Positions 37,943-47,137 of a stretch of DNA of 64,000 bases are shown in pieces. The stretch's first letter is position 1. Each line of letters opens with the position of its first letter. Source of the DNA: Shewanella piezotolerans WP3. Its GTDB lineage: Bacteria > Pseudomonadota > Gammaproteobacteria > Enterobacterales > Shewanellaceae. Location of the stretch: NCBI RefSeq assembly GCF_000014885.1, contig NC_011566.1, positions 2,895,501-2,959,500 of the forward strand, in the 5' to 3' direction. The notes beneath the pieces are model-generated. The model was not told where the DNA came from, searched no databases, and saw nothing but the letters and a program-made list of their open reading frames with translations. The position numbers and the translations under genes are program-made.

Positions 37943-39217
37943 GTGCGCATGGCAAATTTCATCGATAGAAGACTAAACGCAAAAGGTAAAAGTACCGTCA
38001 ATAGACAACGATTTATTAATCGCTATAAAAAACAGATAAAAAAAGCGGTAAGTGACGCAGTAACACATCGAAGTGTTACTGACGTAGACAAAGGGGAGAA
38101 GATCAGCATTCCCACACGGGACATTAGTGAACCGACATTTCATCAAGGAAGTGGAGGCGTCCGTGACAGGGTCTACCCTGGAAACGACCAATTTAGTCGA
38201 GGTGATCAAATAGAAAGGCCGCCTTCAGGTAATGGACAAGGTGCAGGACAAGGTGAAGCATCTGATTCAGGTGAAGGCAACGATGATTTCGTATTTCAGA
38301 TCTCTAAAGATGAATACTTAGAGCTGTTATTTGAAGATCTAGAGCTGCCCAACCTTCAAAATAACCGACTGAATAAACTTGTCGAGTATCAGGTATATCG
38401 GGCTGGTTTTACCAATGATGGTGTTCCCGCAAATATTAACATCGTGCGCTCATTACGCTCATCTATCGCCCGTCGTATGGCGATGACATCCACCAAGAAG
38501 CGCACCCTAAATGAATTACAACAGGAGCTTGAAGAACTTGAAAGTAAAGCTGGCTCTAACGCAGAGCGCATTTTAGCTTTAAAGGCTGAAATTGATGATT
38601 TACAACGTAGGATCAAAAAGGTGCCTTTTATTGATACCTTTGATTTACGCTATAACAACTATGCAAAACGAGAGGTACCCTCCAGTCAGGCCGTTATGTT
38701 CTGTCTTATGGATGTTTCGGGATCTATGGATCAGGCAACCAAAGACATGGCTAAACGTTTCTATATATTACTTTATTTGTTTTTAACAAGAACCTATAAA
38801 AACCTAGAAGTCGTTTACATCCGCCATCACACCCAAGCAAAAGAGGTCGATGAACACGAGTTCTTCTACTCCCAAGAAACAGGTGGAACAATTGTGTCCA
38901 GTGCATTGAAATTAATGCATGAGATCCAACAAAAGCGTTACCCTGAAAATGAATGGAATATTTATGCAGCACAGGCTTCCGATGGTGACAATTGGGCCGA
39001 TGACTCGCCTTCATGCAATCAAATACTCGAAAAACAATTACTTCCAGTAGTCAGGTATTTTAGTTATATCGAAATTACCAACAGAGCTCATCAAACACTG
39101 TGGCGAGAGTACGAAACTCTCCAGAAATCACACGATAACATCGCAGTGCAGCACATCAAACAAGCTGAAGATATTTATCCTGTATTTAGAGAGTTGTTTA
39201 AGAAACAAGCTGTTTAG
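37943..39217 (+). CDS. yeaH: DUF444 family protein YeaH
   Basis: 424 residues (E. coli YeaH is 427). The N-terminal third is charged and Gly-rich (GSGGVRDRVYPGNDQFSRGD). A coiled-coil stretch sits near residues 185-220 (ELQQELEELESKAGSNAERI). The second half is von Willebrand factor A-like, with a MIDAS-type DVSGSMDQATKDMAKRF. VWA proteins partner MoxR-like or AAA ATPases, and here the neighbour is the PrkA AAA kinase, so a PrkA-VWA complex is a reasonable inference. The frame may start at either Met of MRMANFIDRR; the second (37949) has GGAGG upstream. It is followed 8 bases later by ycgB. Confidence 0.94.
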   Translation: MRMANFIDRRLNAKGKSTVNRQRFINRYKKQIKKAVSDAVTHRSVTDVDKGEKISIPTRDISEPTFHQGSGGVRDRVYPGNDQFSRGDQIERPPSGNGQGAGQGEASDSGEGNDDFVFQISKDEYLELLFEDLELPNLQNNRLNKLVEYQVYRAGFTNDGVPANINIVRSLRSSIARRMAMTSTKKRTLNELQQELEELESKAGSNAERILALKAEIDDLQRRIKKVPFIDTFDLRYNNYAKREVPSSQAVMFCLMDVSGSMDQATKDMAKRFYILLYLFLTRTYKNLEVVYIRHHTQAKEVDEHEFFYSQETGGTIVSSALKLMHEIQQKRYPENEWNIYAAQASDGDNWADDSPSCNQILEKQLLPVVRYFSYIEITNRAHQTLWREYETLQKSHDNIAVQHIKQAEDIYPVFRELFKKQAV

Positions 39218-39225
39218 GGGGCGCT

Positions 39226-40755
39226 ATGGACACCACTAAAAAAAGAACACCGCTAGATGATGGTCCTGATTGGAATTTCGATTTACTACAGACTTATTTA
39301 ACTGAAATTGAGCGCGTGGCAAATCATTATCGATTGGATGCCTACCCAAATCAAATCGAGGTCATTACCGCAGAGCAGATGATGGATGCCTATGCAGGGA
39401 TCGGTATGCCTATTGGCTATACCCATTGGTCTTTCGGTAAACGCTTTATTGAAACCGAACAAGGCTATAAAAGAGGACAAATGGGCTTAGCCTACGAAAT
39501 TGTTATCAATTCAGATCCTTGTATTGCATACCTAATGGAGGAGAACACCATAACTATGCAAGCGCTAGTCATGGCGCATGCTAGTTTAGGCCATAATAGT
39601 TTCTTTAAAGGTAACTATTTATTTAAGACTTGGACTGACGCTAGCTCCATTATTGATTATCTCGTATTTGCTAGAAATTATATTAGTGATTGTGAAGAAA
39701 AATATGGAATTGAAAAGGTTGAAAGTGTCATTGACTCCTGCCATGCACTCATGAGCTTTGGCGTCGACAGATATAAACGTCCTAGTGAGATCTCTTTCAA
39801 AGAGGAGCAAATGCGCCAAAAAGACCGTGAAGCATATCTTCAAAGTCAGGTAAATGATCTATGGCGGACTGTGCCTATTGCACCTCATGAAGAACAAAAA
39901 GCTCAAGCTCAACGCTTTCCAGCTGAGCCACAAGAGAATATTCTATACTTTATCGAAAAAAATGCGCCTCTTCTAGAGCCGTGGCAACGAGAAATAGTTC
40001 GAATAGTAAGAAAGATGGGCCAATATTTTTACCCACAAAAGCAAACCCAGGTAATGAATGAAGGGTGGGCTACATTTTGGCACTATACGATTTTAAATCA
40101 TCTCTACGATGAAGGATTAGTGACGGATCGCTTCATGTTAGAGTTTTTACAAAGCCACACTGGCGTTGTCGCACAGCCAAGTTATAACAGTCCACACTAT
40201 AGCGGTATAAACCCTTACGCACTCGGGTTTAATATGTTTGTTGATATACGCCGTATATGCGAAAACCCGACAGAGGAAGATAAGCATTGGTTCCCGGACA
40301 TCGCTGGTAGTGATTGGTTAACGACACTGCATTTTGCCATGGAAAATTTTAAAGATGAAAGCTTCATTAGCCAGTACCTATCCCCCAATATCATTCGTCA
40401 ATTTAAACTTTTTTCTATTCTTGACGACGATAACAAGAACTACTTAGCTGTATCTGCGATACATGACGAACAGGGATATAAAGAGATCAGAGAGAAACTG
40501 TCGCAACAATATAACCTGTCTAACTTAGAGCCCAATATTCAAGTTCACAATGTTGAAGTATCAGGTGATAGATCACTAACCCTTAGATATGTGCCCAATG
40601 CGAGGATCCCATTAGCAGATACACGCCACGAGGTTGTAAAACATATACACAGGCTTTGGGGTTTTGACGTTAGAATAGAGCAAGGTGAAAATAGTGATGT
40701 GAAGGTTATCGCTGTCTGCCCTGAACAAAAGTTAGATAATGCTGCGAACATTTAA
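39226..40755 (+). CDS. ycgB: SpoVR family protein YcgB
   Basis: 509 residues (E. coli YcgB 510). SpoVR-family signatures include YPNQIEVITAEQMMDAYAGI, the His-rich AHASLGHNSFFKGNYLF and MNEGWATFWHYTILNHLYDE. The latter resembles a metalloprotease-like HExxH arrangement without being one. The function is unknown; Bacillus SpoVR affects spore cortex, and in gammaproteobacteria the gene travels with yeaG and yeaH. It starts 8 bases after yeaH with AGGGGGCGC upstream, and a terminator follows. Confidence 0.94.
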   Translation: MDTTKKRTPLDDGPDWNFDLLQTYLTEIERVANHYRLDAYPNQIEVITAEQMMDAYAGIGMPIGYTHWSFGKRFIETEQGYKRGQMGLAYEIVINSDPCIAYLMEENTITMQALVMAHASLGHNSFFKGNYLFKTWTDASSIIDYLVFARNYISDCEEKYGIEKVESVIDSCHALMSFGVDRYKRPSEISFKEEQMRQKDREAYLQSQVNDLWRTVPIAPHEEQKAQAQRFPAEPQENILYFIEKNAPLLEPWQREIVRIVRKMGQYFYPQKQTQVMNEGWATFWHYTILNHLYDEGLVTDRFMLEFLQSHTGVVAQPSYNSPHYSGINPYALGFNMFVDIRRICENPTEEDKHWFPDIAGSDWLTTLHFAMENFKDESFISQYLSPNIIRQFKLFSILDDDNKNYLAVSAIHDEQGYKEIREKLSQQYNLSNLEPNIQVHNVEVSGDRSLTLRYVPNARIPLADTRHEVVKHIHRLWGFDVRIEQGENSDVKVIAVCPEQKLDNAANI

Positions 40756-40774
40756 TGCTAAAAATAGCCCACAA

Positions 40775-40799
40775 AAAAAGCGCCTATGTGGCGCTTTTT
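40775..40799. terminator. Bidirectional terminator between ycgB and rplY
   Basis: AAAAAGCGCC-TATGT-GGCGCTTTTT: a perfect stem between convergent genes, with A and T tracts on both sides. Confidence 0.92.
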
Positions 40800-40815
40800 A
40801 AAATCTACTTAAAAT

Positions 40816-41103
40816 TTAAGCAAATTTGAAATCAATATGTTCAATCAAAGGCTTGAACGCATGACGCTGCATGTCTTGAACACGTACAGCTACGTCTTTA
40901 CCATCAAGAGAGATAGTTAGGTCAGTAGTGTAAAAATCTTCGTTCGCTTGGATATTGATAATATCTTTATGATCGAAAACGATAGAGATAGCTTCTTTAC
41001 CTGGACCATAGATAACAGCAGGAACTTTGTTAGCATGACGTAGGCGGCGGCTCGAACCTTTCCCTATTTCAGTGCGGATTTGTGCAGCGATTGTATAAGA
41101 CAT
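40816..41103 (-). CDS. rplY: Ribosomal protein bL25 (short form)
   Basis: 95 residues from the ATG at 41103; an in-frame GTG 4 codons earlier lies in the ribosome-site region (AAGTGAG) and is unlikely. Family features: GKGSSRRLRHANKVPAVIYG at the N-terminus and VQDMQRHAFKPLIEHIDF at the C-terminus. bL25 binds 5S rRNA in the large subunit. The length matches the one-domain E. coli form rather than the longer Ctc form. Confidence 0.97.
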   Translation of the reverse strand: MSYTIAAQIRTEIGKGSSRRLRHANKVPAVIYGPGKEAISIVFDHKDIINIQANEDFYTTDLTISLDGKDVAVRVQDMQRHAFKPLIEHIDFKFA

Positions 41104-41239
41104 AATAAAACTCACTTAATAAAAAATAATATAAATGTACAGTAACGGTTTTCGACCAACCATTACTTGCTAAAAGCCGGCGAATACTAACATAGACTGA
41201 CCAAGTAAACAAAAACTATCTGCCTACTCCCAGAGTTTG

Positions 41240-41788
41240 TTACCAACTTCTAATTGGGCCTGTATCAATATGCACGAAACCTGAGTTAGGGTAGTAACCT
41301 ACTCCGCCCAGTTTAAGCGCTAAAGCGGCACTTCTTACCTCTGCAAGTTTTACACCTGGTACTGCAATATCAAGTGCCATGCCTTTCATATGGTAGCTTT
41401 TCTTAGCAACTCCATTACTTCGCTTAGCAAGCATTTGATTCGTTTTTGGCGATCGATAACCTGATATTATGTGTAATTCGTCGTCATAACCTAACGATTC
41501 TTTTAATAAATAAGCAAAATCAAATAAACGTTTATCCATTGGAGCAGATTCATTTTGGCGATGATCACGCAATACCTGACTAAAATCAGTCAAAATATCA
41601 CTTTGGTAATCACCATCAATCCAATAGCTTCCCTGCCCTCGTTCACCTGTATGACGGTTGTAAAAGCCTAAACTTCTAACCCCTTTGGTTGAACGACTAG
41701 CTTGTGCTTTAGTGGGCAACATAGAAAACATTGCTACTCCACCAAGGCCTAATAATAACTGTCTACGAGCAGAACATACTACGGTCAC
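41240..41788 (-). CDS. YcbK/DUF882 family peptidoglycan peptidase (M15 type)
   Basis: 182 residues. The N-terminus is a twin-arginine-type signal (CSARRQLLLGLGGVAMF). The metal and catalytic residues of the M15A fold are visible in SYHMKGMALDIAVPG (His and Asp) and GFVHIDTG (His), with an earlier SGYRSP motif. The family includes E. coli MepK (YcbK), a murein endopeptidase that cuts 3-3 crosslinks. The neighbouring L,D-transpeptidase makes such crosslinks, and the same pair is adjacent in E. coli (ycbB-ycbK). The start is a GTG; no in-frame ATG is nearby. Confidence 0.9.
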   Translation of the reverse strand: MTVVCSARRQLLLGLGGVAMFSMLPTKAQASRSTKGVRSLGFYNRHTGERGQGSYWIDGDYQSDILTDFSQVLRDHRQNESAPMDKRLFDFAYLLKESLGYDDELHIISGYRSPKTNQMLAKRSNGVAKKSYHMKGMALDIAVPGVKLAEVRSAALALKLGGVGYYPNSGFVHIDTGPIRSW

Positions 41789-41884
41789 ACGATCACCACT
41801 GACTACTTTTCCTACAACTGGCAGGCAAAGTAGCCTTAAAGTCTAAGAAATGCAAGGTATCAGCATAAAATAGTGAAAAGTGGA

Positions 41885-43279
41885 CTATAAGTTATTGATA
41901 TGAGCAACTGAAGGGTCTGATGCATCATTTATTGACTGCTTCTGGTAGATATCATTTCTAAACTGAGCCAAATTGTCTTTATCAATCCAGGCGGTCCAGT
42001 ACACCAAGTGAACATTTAAGGTTGAATTTAGCGCAAACCACTGGGTCTTGTTTCTATCTATGTGCCTATCTACCCATGTTTGCTTATCTTTCACCAAGTT
42101 TGCGGCCATCCAATTAGCTAATCCCTCAACATTTTCAATTCTTATACATCCTGAAGATAGCGCCCTGTAGCTTTTATTAAACAACTTGGGATCTGACGTG
42201 TCATGGAGATAAACACTATAATCATTCGGAAAATAAAACTTATACCTTCCTAAAGTATTGTTGACGCCAGGGCGTTGAACAAACCTAAATGGAAACGGGC
42301 CGGCAGCAAGATCTCGCCATTGTTGTGCTGATCTCACAACCTGATTGCCTTCACGGTCAAAAACGTCAAACTCACGTTGTTCGATATAATTACCATCGAT
42401 TCTTACTTGTGGAAGCAGATCATTGAAAAGAATCTTTTTAGGTACACGCCAACTTGGGTTGATAACTACATTAGAAATAGCACTACTTAGCAATGGAGTT
42501 TGTCGATAAGGCTTACCGACTATGACGCGCGACTCAAGTTCGACTTTTCCTTGGCTAATTAACTCCATTTCATAGGCTGGGATATTGATCACCAAAAACT
42601 GTTCTGCTCTTTGTGACATGAATTCTGCTTTTTGTACAAAGCTCTTAGCGAGAATTCTAGCTCTCTCCATAGGATCAACATTAATCCATTTCAATGTTTC
42701 AGGTCCGATAATGCCATCCGGATTTAACCCGTGACGCCGTTGAAAGCGCCTTACTCCGTTGACTAACCTGTCATCCAAAGATTCAGCGCTTTGCGCACTT
42801 GCAACACCATCACCAAGTAACATCAGTCTATCGGCTATGGCTAATAACGACTTATGACTCATCCCAGGTCGGATTAAGCCTTCAATATAGATAGGTGTCC
42901 ATTGTTGATGTTCCGCCAACCATCTTAGATGCGATATACGGTTCTGTAGTTGTAAATAATTATCCATTTTCGGCTCAAGAGCCATTGCTCTTATGAGCGG
43001 ATCGTTAATATTGGTGGTATTTGTATCGCGGATCGCGATATGACGTTGTGCCCAGAAATTGGCGATGTCAAACTCAATTTTCTCAAGGGTTTCTTTAGTC
43101 GGTTTGCCATAGGTCAGTTGTGTTAACTGGTGCTGATACTTAGCTTTAGGCTCTACAAGGTGAATTAACCTAAGTTGTTTTACTAGCATTTTATTTGCCG
43201 CATTCGCTCTTTCATCAGCGAACACTGCCGCACTCATCAAGACTAGACTAATAATAAAGCTAATACTAATAAACCGCAT
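41885..43279 (-). CDS. L,D-transpeptidase, YcbB (LdtD) type
   Basis: 464 residues from the ATG at 43279, which opens a signal peptide (MRFISISFIISLVLMSAAVF) and has GGTGAG upstream. An in-frame GTG at 43342 is rejected because it would bury the signal. A peptidoglycan-binding repeat lies at about residues 165-200 (RRFQRRHGLNPDGIIGPETL). The YkuD catalytic domain ends in HDTSDPKLFNKSYRALSSGC followed by IRI, with His and Cys of the HX15SSGCIR motif. It makes 3-3 crosslinks in peptidoglycan in the periplasm. It lies 96 bases upstream of the YcbK-like gene on the same strand. Confidence 0.94.
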   Translation of the reverse strand: MRFISISFIISLVLMSAAVFADERANAANKMLVKQLRLIHLVEPKAKYQHQLTQLTYGKPTKETLEKIEFDIANFWAQRHIAIRDTNTTNINDPLIRAMALEPKMDNYLQLQNRISHLRWLAEHQQWTPIYIEGLIRPGMSHKSLLAIADRLMLLGDGVASAQSAESLDDRLVNGVRRFQRRHGLNPDGIIGPETLKWINVDPMERARILAKSFVQKAEFMSQRAEQFLVINIPAYEMELISQGKVELESRVIVGKPYRQTPLLSSAISNVVINPSWRVPKKILFNDLLPQVRIDGNYIEQREFDVFDREGNQVVRSAQQWRDLAAGPFPFRFVQRPGVNNTLGRYKFYFPNDYSVYLHDTSDPKLFNKSYRALSSGCIRIENVEGLANWMAANLVKDKQTWVDRHIDRNKTQWFALNSTLNVHLVYWTAWIDKDNLAQFRNDIYQKQSINDASDPSVAHINNL

Positions 43280-43454
43280 TGACTCACCAAATAAGAAGAC
43301 ACCTCCTAAGTATGGCAAATAAATGTGCTTTGTATATGACACTCAACAGTATAAAACGACTATAGAAACTCGTTACTCGAGCTTAATATCGGCAAATCAG
43401 GCACCTCGGTGTTGTAAAATAACAGCGATTACCGTAATTCTTTTGAGAAGTGCT

Positions 43455-44027
43455 CTATTGAATACTCAAAACTGACCGAGAGATTGATGTCTCACCAGTA
43501 GCTGGGTAGTACTTTAGTTGCCAGTTCTCGGCCCCTTTACTTCTATCATCAGCAATATAATTGTAATAGCAGTGCGTATCCTTATTTGTCAGATCGCCAC
43601 CGTAATACCAATAGACAATGTCATTATTGCCTTCAAAGGCTGCATTTGAGTGCATGGCTAACTTATATTCATTGTTATCAAGCAGACCTTCCCATAGCTG
43701 CTTACAATATGCTCCTTGAAGTTTTGTTCCATTTTCACTGTTAATTGTGTCAAGACCTAAAGGGTATCCGGTACTTGTAGAGTCGACATCCCCAGCACCA
43801 TAACAAGCCAAATTGGTTTGATATCCTGCAGCACCCGATGCAGCCCAACAGCTATGGTAGAGGCTAACTGAAGAGCTAAAGCTACCAAAAACACTGTGGG
43901 CGACAGAATCATGGGCATCTTGCCCTAAACTCACAAATCTCGGCAAAGCCACTACTGCTAGCCCCCCTAACACTATAATCACTGTAACAAGTTCTATGAG
44001 GGTAAATCCCTTCGAAGTTGACTTCAT
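43455..44027 (-). CDS. Type IV pilin-like protein (MSHA-type)
   Basis: 190 residues. The prepilin peptidase site is MKSTSKG/FTLIELVTVIIVLGG, with Glu at mature position 5, followed by the hydrophobic N-terminal helix. The rest is a globular pilin body with several Cys (CWAASG, LACYG, AYCKQLW, HCYYNY), which suggests two disulfides. It resembles MSHA pilin-like proteins of Shewanella and Vibrio. No pilus assembly gene is nearby, so it is an orphan (minor) pilin whose machinery must be elsewhere. Confidence 0.88.
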   Translation of the reverse strand: MKSTSKGFTLIELVTVIIVLGGLAVVALPRFVSLGQDAHDSVAHSVFGSFSSSVSLYHSCWAASGAAGYQTNLACYGAGDVDSTSTGYPLGLDTINSENGTKLQGAYCKQLWEGLLDNNEYKLAMHSNAAFEGNNDIVYWYYGGDLTNKDTHCYYNYIADDRSKGAENWQLKYYPATGETSISRSVLSIQ

Positions 44028-44144
44028 CCTTAGACCTCTGAGTTAAATTTGGATGCAATATACATAGGTGATGTTCAGTTGTCACGAAATCAGTAGGTAA
44101 TTGATTTAATTAAGCTAAGGCTTAATAATCACTTTATTTTAAAA

Positions 44145-44172
44145 ACAAAAAAGCCCCAACTTTCGTTGAGGC
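44145..44172 (-). terminator. Terminator of the tRNA-Gly-Cys-Leu unit
   Basis: On the minus strand: GCCTCAAC-GAAA-GTTGGGGC then six T residues. It has a GNRA loop and one G-T pair in the stem, and lies 28 bases beyond the tRNA-Leu CCA. Confidence 0.92.
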
Positions 44173-44199
44173 TTAATGTAATTCTCTTGCGAGAATATT

Positions 44200-44285
44200 T
44201 GGTACCCGAGGCCGGACTTGAACCGGCACGCCTATTAAGCGAGGGATTTTAAATCCCTTGTGTCTACCGATTCCACCACTCGGGC
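44200..44285 (-). tRNA. tRNA-Leu (UAA)
   Basis: Minus strand; begins GCCCGAGTGGTGGAATCGG and ends CTCGGGTACCA with an encoded CCA. The acceptor stem pairs throughout (one G-U). The anticodon loop has TAA within GGGATTTAAAATCCC. The long variable arm typical of tRNA-Leu is present. Confidence 0.97.
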
Positions 44286-44367
44286 AAACTCTTTGATTTT
44301 GATGATACGTGTTATCGGTAGAAACACTGTAGTTAATTACTTAACCACTCATCAAATTCTTAAACTG

Positions 44368-44441
44368 TGGAGGCGCGACCCGGAGTCGAACCGAGATCGA
44401 CGGATTTGCAATCCGCAGCATAGCCATTCTGCCATCGCGCC
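44368..44441 (-). tRNA. tRNA-Cys (GCA)
   Basis: Minus strand; begins GGCGCGATGGCAGAATGGC and ends TCGCGCCTCCA with an encoded CCA. Anticodon GCA lies in CGGATTGCAAATCCG, and the T arm is GGTTCGACTCC. It is part of a three-tRNA unit. Confidence 0.97.
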
Positions 44442-44450
44442 ATATTAAAT

Positions 44451-44526
44451 TGGAGCGACATATCGGGTTCGAACCGATGACCTATACCTTGGCAAGGTAT
44501 CGCTCTACCAACTGAGCTAATGTCGC
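44451..44526 (-). tRNA. tRNA-Gly (GCC)
   Basis: Minus strand; begins GCGACATTAGCTCAGTTGG and ends ATGTCGCTCCA with an encoded CCA. Anticodon GCC lies in ATACCTTGCCAAGGTAT. It is the first tRNA of the three-gene unit. Confidence 0.97.
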
Positions 44527-44588
44527 ATTTCAATTTAATCTGTAATCAAGTTCTTGCTTAGTTCGCTTCCCCTTGACTACGGAATGGC

Positions 44589-44616
44589 ATTCTACCGATT
44601 TATGTCGAAGAGTCAA
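44589..44616 (-). promoter_or_regulatory. Sigma-70 promoter of the tRNA-Gly-Cys-Leu unit
   Basis: On the minus strand TTGACT (44616-44611), a 16-base spacer, then TAGAAT (44594-44589), followed by GCCATTCCG. It lies about 60 bases upstream of tRNA-Gly and matches -35/-10 consensus closely. Confidence 0.75.
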
Positions 44617-44678
44617 CGCTATATTTGTAGATAAATAACTGCTTGCGCACTAATTAATCTTATCGGTTTTAAAACGAG

Positions 44679-45230
44679 CTACTCGGCGGTTAAATCACCC
44701 CATGCGGCTATTATGTAGCTCATCATTGACCAGAAAGTCAGTATCGCAGCGACATAAAACAAGCCAAATGCGCTATATATTATAAAATCGTTTGGTTGCC
44801 AGATTAAGCCAGTTATTGCAGTCATCTGTGCAGCGGTTTTATATTTTCCGATCCAAGAGACAGCTACCGCTCCGCGCTTACCTATTTCAGCCATCCACTC
44901 TCTTAATGCAGAAATGACTATCTCACGGCCTATCATAAATAATGCCGGTAAAGTCAACCAGACATTTTGGTATTGAGCGACGAGCAGTACTAATGCCGTC
45001 GTTACCATTATTTTATCCGCGACGGGATCAAGAAAGGCGCCAAAACGAGTTGATTGCTTGAGTTTTCGTGCAGCATAACCATCGAGAGCATCAGTTACTG
45101 CGGCTAACCAAAAGACAAAAGCTGCAGCGAAAAGTGCCCAACTGTCAGGCATGTAGAAAAGAACAACGAATACTGGTAACAGTAATAGTCTAAAAAGTGT
45201 TAACGCGATAGGAATGTTAAACGGCATCAT
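44679..45230 (-). CDS. pgsA: CDP-diacylglycerol--glycerol-3-phosphate 3-phosphatidyltransferase
   Basis: 183 residues with four membrane helices. The enzyme makes phosphatidylglycerol phosphate at the inner membrane. The CDP-alcohol phosphotransferase motif is complete: DALDGYAARKLKQSTRFGAF, then LDPVADK (D-G-x2-A-R-x8-G-x3-D-x3-D). It lies 44 bases downstream of uvrC, the same order as in E. coli (uvrY-uvrC-pgsA). Confidence 0.97.
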   Translation of the reverse strand: MMPFNIPIALTLFRLLLLPVFVVLFYMPDSWALFAAAFVFWLAAVTDALDGYAARKLKQSTRFGAFLDPVADKIMVTTALVLLVAQYQNVWLTLPALFMIGREIVISALREWMAEIGKRGAVAVSWIGKYKTAAQMTAITGLIWQPNDFIIYSAFGLFYVAAILTFWSMMSYIIAAWGDLTAE

Positions 45231-45274
45231 AAAACCTAAAATTCAAAAGCAGCGCCAATCTTGCCTTAATTTTA

Positions 45275-47104
45275 CTACCCTCGCAATGCATCATGTATTG
45301 TTTGTGCCATTTCTAGGCTGATCCCTGGTACTTTTACCAATTCTGTCACACTTGCGCTCTTCACTTCCTGTAATCCACCTAAATGTTGTAATAGCGCTTT
45401 TCTACGCTTTGGACCCACTCCCTCAATGGATTCAAGTGTAGAGGTGTTGCGGGTTTTCTGCCTTTTATTGCGGTGACCTGTAATTGCAAAGCGATGAGAT
45501 TCGTCTCGTATCTGTTGAATAAGGTGTAATGCGCCCGAATCCGCAGGTAAAGTGAATGATTCTTCATTCTCACCGTAAATAAGGGTTTCAAGACCAGGTT
45601 TACGGCCCTCACCTTTTGCAACACCAATCAATGTTGGCGCATGATCTAATGCTACAAATTTTTCATCCACTACCTTTTGAGCAATACGTAGTTGGCCTAT
45701 TCCGCCATCAATAAAGAGTATATCTGGTGTCTTACCGGCTTTAGCAACTTTATCAAATCGTCGACTTATAGCTTGCTTCATAGCGGCATAATCATCGCCA
45801 GGAGTAATGCCTTCAATATTATAACGCCGATAATCGGCTTTATTAGGACCTTCGCGATTAAATACAACACAGGACGAAACTGTACTCTCGCCCATTGTAT
45901 GGCTAATATCGAAACACTCCATTCGCTGAATTTTATGACTGACTTCTATCGCCTCTTCTAATAATAAGAAACGTTGTTCAACAGTATTTCGATGTGCCAG
46001 CCTAGTATTAACTGCATTAGTGGCATTAGTGAGCGCTAAACGTAGAAATTGTGCTCGCTCGCCACGCACCTGACTCTTTATTTCAACTTTCCTCTGCTGT
46101 GCTGTATTGATCGCACCAGCCAGCTCAGCTTGTTCTTCAAAAGCATCGCTGACCAAAATCTCTTTAGGGGTCACTCTTTGGCTATCTGAGTTGAGATAGA
46201 ATTGAAACATAAAAGCTCGTAAAACTTCAGATAATTCAGTATCAACGGGGACTTTAGGGTAATAGCTGCGACTACCGAATATTTTGCCTTCTCGAATAAA
46301 CAATAAATGAAAACATGCCACGCCAGATGCAAAATGCGCCCCAATTACATCCATGTCTCCAGATGAGTGAGAGACTTCCTGCTGCTCTGCAACACGTCTT
46401 AAGGCTGTGATTTGATCACGATAACGCGCCGCTTGCTCATAATTTAATTCGACAGCAGCTTGCTCCATCTTTGCAACAAGTGCTTTGGTCACTTGCTGAT
46501 CTTTGCCTTTCAGAAACAGCGACGCCAATGCAACCTGTTCTTGATAATCTTTTAGGGAAACGTTATCAACACATGGCGCACTACATCGACCAATTTGATA
46601 CTGTAAGCACGGACGAGATCTCGCTTTATAATACAAGTCATCACATTGCCGAATTGGAAAGATTTTTTGCAGTAAATGTAAGCTTTCGCGAACTGCTCCG
46701 CCATTGGGGTACGGCCCGAAATATTGGCCTTTAGCTCTTTTCGGTCCACGATGGTAAGAAAGCCGCGGATGCTTATGATTACTTAATAGAATATAGGGGT
46801 AAGACTTATCATCCCTCAGCAGCACATTATACTTAGGCATGTACTGTTTTATGTAATCATTTTCGAGGATTAGCGCATCGGTTTCACTATGGGTAATCGT
46901 GACATCGATATTGGCAATTCTGGCGACTAAAGCCTGTGTTTTTACATTAGTGAGATTTTTACGAAAATAGGAAGATAAACGCTTTTTTAAATCTTTAGCC
47001 TTTCCTACGTAGATAACTATATTATCAACATCATACATACGGTATACACCGGGAGATGATGTTACCGTTTTCAAAAACTCGCTAGAATTGAACGTTTCAC
47101 TCAT
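45275..47104 (-). CDS. uvrC: Excinuclease ABC subunit C
   Basis: 609 residues, the usual length. An N-terminal GIY-YIG nuclease (SPGVYRMYDVDNIVIYVGKA) makes the 3' incision. A UvrB-interacting UVR segment lies near residue 205-240. The RNase H-like domain carries MECFDISHTMGESTVSSCVV and ILFIDGGIGQLRIA for the 5' incision. The C-terminal HhH pair (SIEGVGPKRRKALLQHLGGL) completes it. It acts in nucleotide excision repair. It lies 33 bases beyond the intact-length end of uvrY. Confidence 0.98.
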   Translation of the reverse strand: MSETFNSSEFLKTVTSSPGVYRMYDVDNIVIYVGKAKDLKKRLSSYFRKNLTNVKTQALVARIANIDVTITHSETDALILENDYIKQYMPKYNVLLRDDKSYPYILLSNHKHPRLSYHRGPKRAKGQYFGPYPNGGAVRESLHLLQKIFPIRQCDDLYYKARSRPCLQYQIGRCSAPCVDNVSLKDYQEQVALASLFLKGKDQQVTKALVAKMEQAAVELNYEQAARYRDQITALRRVAEQQEVSHSSGDMDVIGAHFASGVACFHLLFIREGKIFGSRSYYPKVPVDTELSEVLRAFMFQFYLNSDSQRVTPKEILVSDAFEEQAELAGAINTAQQRKVEIKSQVRGERAQFLRLALTNATNAVNTRLAHRNTVEQRFLLLEEAIEVSHKIQRMECFDISHTMGESTVSSCVVFNREGPNKADYRRYNIEGITPGDDYAAMKQAISRRFDKVAKAGKTPDILFIDGGIGQLRIAQKVVDEKFVALDHAPTLIGVAKGEGRKPGLETLIYGENEESFTLPADSGALHLIQQIRDESHRFAITGHRNKRQKTRNTSTLESIEGVGPKRRKALLQHLGGLQEVKSASVTELVKVPGISLEMAQTIHDALRG

Positions 47105-47137
47105 ACGGTGTTAGCTCACCTAATCGCTAATGTTGAT

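Noticed and set aside
43571..43620. ATACCAAT inside the pilin gene as a third MITE end
   Set aside because: A lone 8-mer inside intact coding sequence with no partner inverted end; expected by chance.
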